NCBI RefSeq assembly: GCF_004342265.1
Contig: NZ_SMCS01000004.1
Span: forward strand, 372,001-436,000
Direction: 5' to 3'
DNA length: 64,000 nucleotides
Source of the DNA: Luteibacter rhizovicinus
Lineage (GTDB): Bacteria > Pseudomonadota > Gammaproteobacteria > Xanthomonadales > Rhodanobacteraceae
Shown here: positions 60,569 through 64,000 of the stretch, one piece after another
Position numbering within the stretch: the first letter of the stretch is position 1
Layout: each line of letters begins with the position of its first letter
Position numbers and translations under genes: made by a program
Notes under the pieces: generated by a model
The model's input: only the letters and a program-made list of their open reading frames with translations
What the model was told of the DNA's origin: nothing
Database searches by the model: none

Positions 60569-60934
60569 TTACTTAGCGTCGGCAGCCGGCGCAACTGTCA
60601 GCCCGCTTGCATCGACGCTCTTCACGCCCTTGACCGCCTTCGCGATCTTCTCGGCGTTGGTCTTTTCCTTGGCCGTGGTGACGCTACCCGTCAGCGCGAC
60701 GACACCTTCGGTCGTCGTCACGGAGATGTCCGAGCCGTGGACAGCTTTCTTCGTAGCGAATTCCGATTTCACCTTGGTGGTAATCCAGGCATCGTCGGCC
60801 TTGCCGGGGACGGTCTGGTTGTCGCTGGTCTTGGCAGCGGAATCCTGGGCGCTCACCTGGGCGAACGGTACTGCGCCGAGGCCTGTAACAAGGGCGGCAG
60901 CAAAGAGGGCCTTACGAATGGTTGCATGGTTCAT
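60569..60934 (-). CDS. BON-domain periplasmic protein
   Basis: 121-aa exported protein. The start is MNHATIRKALFAAALVTG at 60934, with GGAGTTC upstream; the longer frame to 61093 has no signal peptide. Signal peptide cleavage near AQVSAQ is followed by one BON domain (DAWITTKVKSEFATKKAVHG, VVALTGSVTTAKEKTNAEKI). BON proteins such as OsmY are envelope stress proteins, but this one has a single domain, so a specific role cannot be assigned. Confidence 0.85.
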   Translation of the reverse strand: MNHATIRKALFAAALVTGLGAVPFAQVSAQDSAAKTSDNQTVPGKADDAWITTKVKSEFATKKAVHGSDISVTTTEGVVALTGSVTTAKEKTNAEKIAKAVKGVKSVDASGLTVAPAADAK

Positions 60935-61164
60935 GGTGAACTCCTTCATGGATGGGACGACGGTAAGTGCTGCGTTCGGCAGCGGTCGTACCGCGGCGCC
61001 AATAGAAACAGCGCATCCGTGAACGATTCGTGCCCTGCGCGACGGTTCGTTCAGATATCCGTTTAGGGTGTATTCGGTTTGGCAAGCCGGCAAGAAGGTT
61101 CTTCATGCCTTGTCGGGAAGGGCTCGGCTTTGCCATCGCTTTCGCGCTCGGACGTTTCGGGGGG

Positions 61165-61401
61165 AGCCGTCGGCCACCACCCTCGACGCTCCGGCTTCAC
61201 CGTCGCTCGGGGAAGGAGAGCCGCTGCGCGGCTTGTGTCTGATGGCTGCGCCCCGTCGCGCCCGCGCTGCGGGCGGGGGTTTTTGATTCGGCATCCTTGC
61301 CTCAGCAAAAACGGCGGACCGTCCAGGTCCGCCCCCTGCGGGCCTTTTCCGCCCGCAGCGCTCGGTTGCGCAAGTCGCGTCGAGGGTGGTGGCCGACGGC
61401 T
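61165..61401. repeat. Long inverted repeat with internal hairpins
   Basis: Arms of 25 bp, AGCCGTCGGCCACCACCCTC... at 61165-61189 and its exact complement at 61377-61401, enclose 187 bp with three further stems: GCCCGC-GCTGCGGGC followed by GGGGGTTTTT near 61265, GGCGGACC-GTCCA-GGTCCGCC near 61312, and CTGCGGGC-N7-GCCCGCAG near 61336. No ORF here has a credible start or family motif. The 885 bp between the BON gene and the lipoprotein gene hold only this element, the next one and promoter/terminator sequence. Confidence 0.75.
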
Positions 61402-61537
61402 CTGCCGAACGCTGCGGTCACGTGGGGGAAAGCATGGCGTCGACGCATGGGTATAGCTGACCCCATGCCTGTGCACGCCTGCCCATGTGCTCGGCTCGTG
61501 CTCTCCCCACAGCCAACCGCAACCGACGGTGCCGTGG

Positions 61538-61653
61538 CCGGGTTGGCCCTTGGGGCCGCCTTAGCCGAGAGCCGCCATACCCAGTTGGAGCGAAAGCGGG
61601 ACTACGGCCCGCTCCCGCAGGGACGGCGCCGAAGGCCCCAAGGGCCAACCCGG
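61538..61653. repeat. Second long inverted repeat
   Basis: Arms CCGGGTTGGCCCTTGGGGCC (61538-61557) and the exact complement (61634-61653) are 20 bp each with a 76-bp centre that can form an inner stem (AGCGGGACTACGGCCCGCT). Together with the previous repeat it forms a structured, gene-free island of about 500 bp. Confidence 0.75.
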
Positions 61654-61770
61654 TCGCGGCTTCCCCGACGCACGAGCGTGAGCCGACGAAGCCGCGGATA
61701 ACACGAGCCAACCAGCGACTGTCCTTACCCAAAGAGCGGCCAGACGCGAGAGATCGTCCCCTAATGCGTG

Positions 61771-61801
61771 AAAAAAAAGGGCGCCCGAAGGCGCCCTTTT
61801 T
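61771..61801. terminator. Terminator of the lipoprotein gene
   Basis: GGGCGCC (61779-61785), loop CGAA, GGCGCCC (61790-61796), preceded by eight A residues and followed by five T residues. On the minus strand it lies just after the stop of the lipoprotein gene (61820). Confidence 0.88.
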
Positions 61802-61819
61802 CACTGCGTAGCGAATGCC

Positions 61820-63607
61820 TTACTTAAGTTCGCTCTGGCCGGTGATGACCATGCCCTTGTCGTCGACATGCGCTTCGGCGGATACCGAAACGATGCGATC
61901 AGCCTGTGCACGCATCGTCTGGAACTGCAGCTTCGAACGCTGTGCGGCGGCGGCGCCCTCTTTCTCCGGGTCCGCATCGGTGCCGTCGGCAGCCGCTGCA
62001 CTGGCCGCGGTGGCTTCGGCATAGGCTTCGGCCTTCTCCGACATCAGGTCGATCCACGTGCGATACATATCGCCGGTCAGGTGCATGCGTGCCGAGCGGC
62101 CCGCATCGCCCGTGCTGGCTTTCAGTGCGTCGCCAAGACGTGCGTCTTCGCCCTGACCGAAACCGATCGCGAGCGCGATATCGCTCATGGCGGCCCACGC
62201 AGGCTGACCGACCATGGCGGTAAGGTTCTGCGGAAGCGCGGCAGGCTTGCCGTCATTGGCGAGCTTCAGGTTCACGCCGCCGAGCACGGTCTGGCCGAGC
62301 GCGACCAGGCCCGCCGGATTGCGCGTGCCGATCACGATGCGACCGCTGAACGTGGGCACCTGCGTGGCGGCAGCGGGATCGGCTGCCTTGAACGAATCGA
62401 GCACGATGCGCAGACCGCGGATGTCGCCGAACGGCGGAATGGCCGCCTGCTGCATGGTCGAACCGACCTTGGCGAAACCGTCGTTGAGATCGGTCAGGCT
62501 GGGGCAGGTGAACGGCTTGGCGGCAACGGCGTCGGCCTGGGCGGTCCAGAACGTACGCAGCTGTTCCATGGGCAGAGCGATGCTGACGTCGAACGGAGCG
62601 TCGGCGTTCTGACCAAGACCCGGCAGTTCGACCTTCAGGCCCGAGAATGCCTTCGTGACGTCGTCGGCAAGGGCGATGTCGAAGCGCTGGTCCTGATGCT
62701 TCGCATCCAGACGGGTATAGCCGAAGCTCATGGACGGAACGCGCGAGGCGATACGTGCCGCATCGGTCTGGCAGCTAGCCGGAACTTCCGGCGCGGCGGC
62801 CGGCGCAGGCTCGCCGTTTGCCGTGGCTTCGGCGACGGCTTTGTGCTTGAGCAGGGACGTGAACAGCGGGTCCTTGCCTCCGGCGATCAGCGGCAGCAGG
62901 CGAACCATATCGACCTGGCCGACGGCGTAAGGCTTATAGCCCTTTTCCTTGGCCAGATCGTCGAGGCGGCCATCGTCCTGGATGTTCTTCGCGGGGCGGT
63001 CGAGGCCCAGCGCCTGACGGACCAGCGGTTCGCCGGCATCGGCGGGCAGCAGCGTACCCACGGCCTGCTTGCCGACGACCGCGAGGATCAGCTGTACGCC
63101 CGAATCCTTCGGCGTGACGTGGCGATAGGACTGTCCGCCGACGGTGGCCGTTTCAAGCTTCTGGCCGTAAGCCGTTTCGATACGGCCGACCAGACCTTCG
63201 AAAGCCGTCGGGTCGGCCAGCTCGACGCGGGCGACCGGGCTGAGGCCCAGGCCGAAGAAGGCAGTCCTGCCCTTCAGGTCGAAACCGTCGTTTTTCGCGA
63301 CCTGCTCGATGGTTTTGCCATCGAGTTCCGCCGCGAGGGCATTGATCAGGCGGGCGCCTTCGGCATTGCCCTTGGCAGTGAGCTGGTCGGCGGCCGCCTT
63401 CATCTGCAACACCTGGGCGGGCAGCTGCGTATTGAGCTGCGCGATCATGGCGTTACGGGTGTCGTCGTCCAGTACGTCGAGGTTCGCCAGCACGTACGGG
63501 GTGTCGGCCGGCACGAAGGCCAGCGGAGCATCCTTGTCTTTGTGGCCGCAGGCCGCCAGCAGGACGCTGGTAAGGCCGAGCGCGATCAATCGCTTCGTCG
63601 GTCGCAT
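61820..63607 (-). CDS. Large lipoprotein of unknown function
   Basis: 595 aa from ATG 63607 (MRPTKRLIALGLTSVLLAAC; GGGGAA 6 bp upstream; frames further up to 63628 lack a better site). The signal peptide ends in LAAC, a lipobox, with Gly-His after the Cys, so the mature protein is likely a lipid-anchored envelope protein. It contains GRTAFFGLGLSPVARVELAD, a Cys pair region (EVPASCQTDA, KPFTCPSLTD) and a C-terminal Ala/Glu/Asp helix (YAEATAASAAAADGTD). No enzyme motif is recognised. It lies between a repeat island and pyrB. Confidence 0.8.
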   Translation of the reverse strand: MRPTKRLIALGLTSVLLAACGHKDKDAPLAFVPADTPYVLANLDVLDDDTRNAMIAQLNTQLPAQVLQMKAAADQLTAKGNAEGARLINALAAELDGKTIEQVAKNDGFDLKGRTAFFGLGLSPVARVELADPTAFEGLVGRIETAYGQKLETATVGGQSYRHVTPKDSGVQLILAVVGKQAVGTLLPADAGEPLVRQALGLDRPAKNIQDDGRLDDLAKEKGYKPYAVGQVDMVRLLPLIAGGKDPLFTSLLKHKAVAEATANGEPAPAAAPEVPASCQTDAARIASRVPSMSFGYTRLDAKHQDQRFDIALADDVTKAFSGLKVELPGLGQNADAPFDVSIALPMEQLRTFWTAQADAVAAKPFTCPSLTDLNDGFAKVGSTMQQAAIPPFGDIRGLRIVLDSFKAADPAAATQVPTFSGRIVIGTRNPAGLVALGQTVLGGVNLKLANDGKPAALPQNLTAMVGQPAWAAMSDIALAIGFGQGEDARLGDALKASTGDAGRSARMHLTGDMYRTWIDLMSEKAEAYAEATAASAAAADGTDADPEKEGAAAAQRSKLQFQTMRAQADRIVSVSAEAHVDDKGMVITGQSELK

Positions 63608-63694
63608 GTATTTCCCCATGGTTATCATCTATGTCGCAGGTCGGCATTATGCCGAATCGCCCCGCATCCTGTACGGATCCACTGCCGGAGGGCG

Positions 63695-64000
63695 CTAGCG
63701 CCCCATGACCTCCGCCAGTACCGCCATGCGTACGAATACGCCGTTGGCGACCTGTTCCAGAATGCGCGACTGGGCACCGTCCGCGACGTCGGTCGCGATC
63801 TCGATGCCCCGGTTGATGGGGCCGGGGTGCATGACCAGGCATCCGGGTGCCGCGCGCTTCAGTCGCGCGCCGTCCAGGCCGTAACGGGTGAAGTAGGCCT
63901 GTTCGTCCGGCAGGTCGGTCGCCGCCATGCGCTCTTTCTGAAGGCGCAGCATGATGACCGCATGGGCCCCTTCGATGGCTCTGTCGAAGTTGTCGTAAAT
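63695..64000 (-). CDS. pyrB: PyrB, aspartate carbamoyltransferase (5' end outside window)
   Basis: C-terminal 101 aa of the catalytic chain that condenses carbamoyl phosphate with aspartate in pyrimidine synthesis. The frame is open at the window edge. The HPGPINRGIEI motif (Asp/aspartate loop region) and the run GAHAVIMLRLQKERM are characteristic of ATCase. C-terminal helix ILEQVANGVFVRMAVLAEVM. Transcribed toward the lipoprotein gene. Confidence 0.93.
   Translation of the reverse strand: MYDNFDRAIEGAHAVIMLRLQKERMAATDLPDEQAYFTRYGLDGARLKRAAPGCLVMHPGPINRGIEIATDVADGAQSRILEQVANGVFVRMAVLAEVMGR

Noticed and set aside
61063-61811. Several ORFs of 100-140 codons on both strands in the repeat island
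   Set aside because: They mirror inverted repeats, are Arg/Pro/Gly rich and have no family motif.

Overview
The window is GC-rich bacterial chromosome. Protein content and gene order fit a gammaproteobacterium of the Xanthomonadales, probably Rhodanobacteraceae (Luteibacter/Dyella-like). This assignment is inferred from gene order and from the REP-type repeats (TGTGGGAGCGCGCCTGCGCGCG and its inverse); no database search was run.

Positions 1-36.7 kb are one polar-flagellum and chemotaxis supercluster, all on the + strand. It starts with a flgJ cut by the window edge, then flgK-flgL, two flagellin genes, fliD-fliS-fliT-like, a PilZ-like gene and the master activator fleQ. The basal-body and export run follows: fliEFGHIJK, fliLM, fliNOPQR, flhB, flhA, flhF, flhG, fliA. 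It ends with cheY-cheZ-cheA-motC-motD-parC-parP-cheW-DUF2802. Readable sigma-54 promoters (GG-N10-GC) sit before fliD, fliE, fliL and fliN, and a sigma-28 promoter before the second flagellin. This suggests the usual hierarchy of FleQ/RpoN for early and middle genes and FliA for filament genes. GTCA-containing palindromes 100-150 bp upstream of fleQ and of two of the sigma-54 promoters look like FleQ enhancer sites. Compared with the Pseudomonas layout, fleSR (between fleQ and fliE) and cheB (between cheA and motC) are missing.

Positions 36.75-37.55 kb hold a striking non-coding array: three tandem copies of a 275-bp unit. Each has an inverted REP pair, two small stem-loops and three DnaA-box-like 9-mers, giving nine boxes in all. 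A related composite element lies in the opposite orientation upstream of fliE.

Positions 37.5-64 kb are housekeeping and envelope genes: tamB-tamA, an NdvB-like GH17+GT2 glucan synthase, dps, hrpA (with a REP-like in-frame insertion), relA, an outer-membrane-protein remnant, a TolC-family gene, a ChaA-type cation/proton antiporter, proC-yggT-DUF4426, the twitching ATPases pilT and pilU, a BON-domain periplasmic protein, a hairpin-rich repeat island, a large lipoprotein of unknown function and the 3' part of pyrB.

The observations judged most worth following are the DnaA-box tandem array, three FliM/CheZ-tail-like DEFEALLD repeats in the CheA linker where a P2 domain would be, the shared upstream palindromes at the sigma-54 promoters, and the REP-derived insertion in HrpA.
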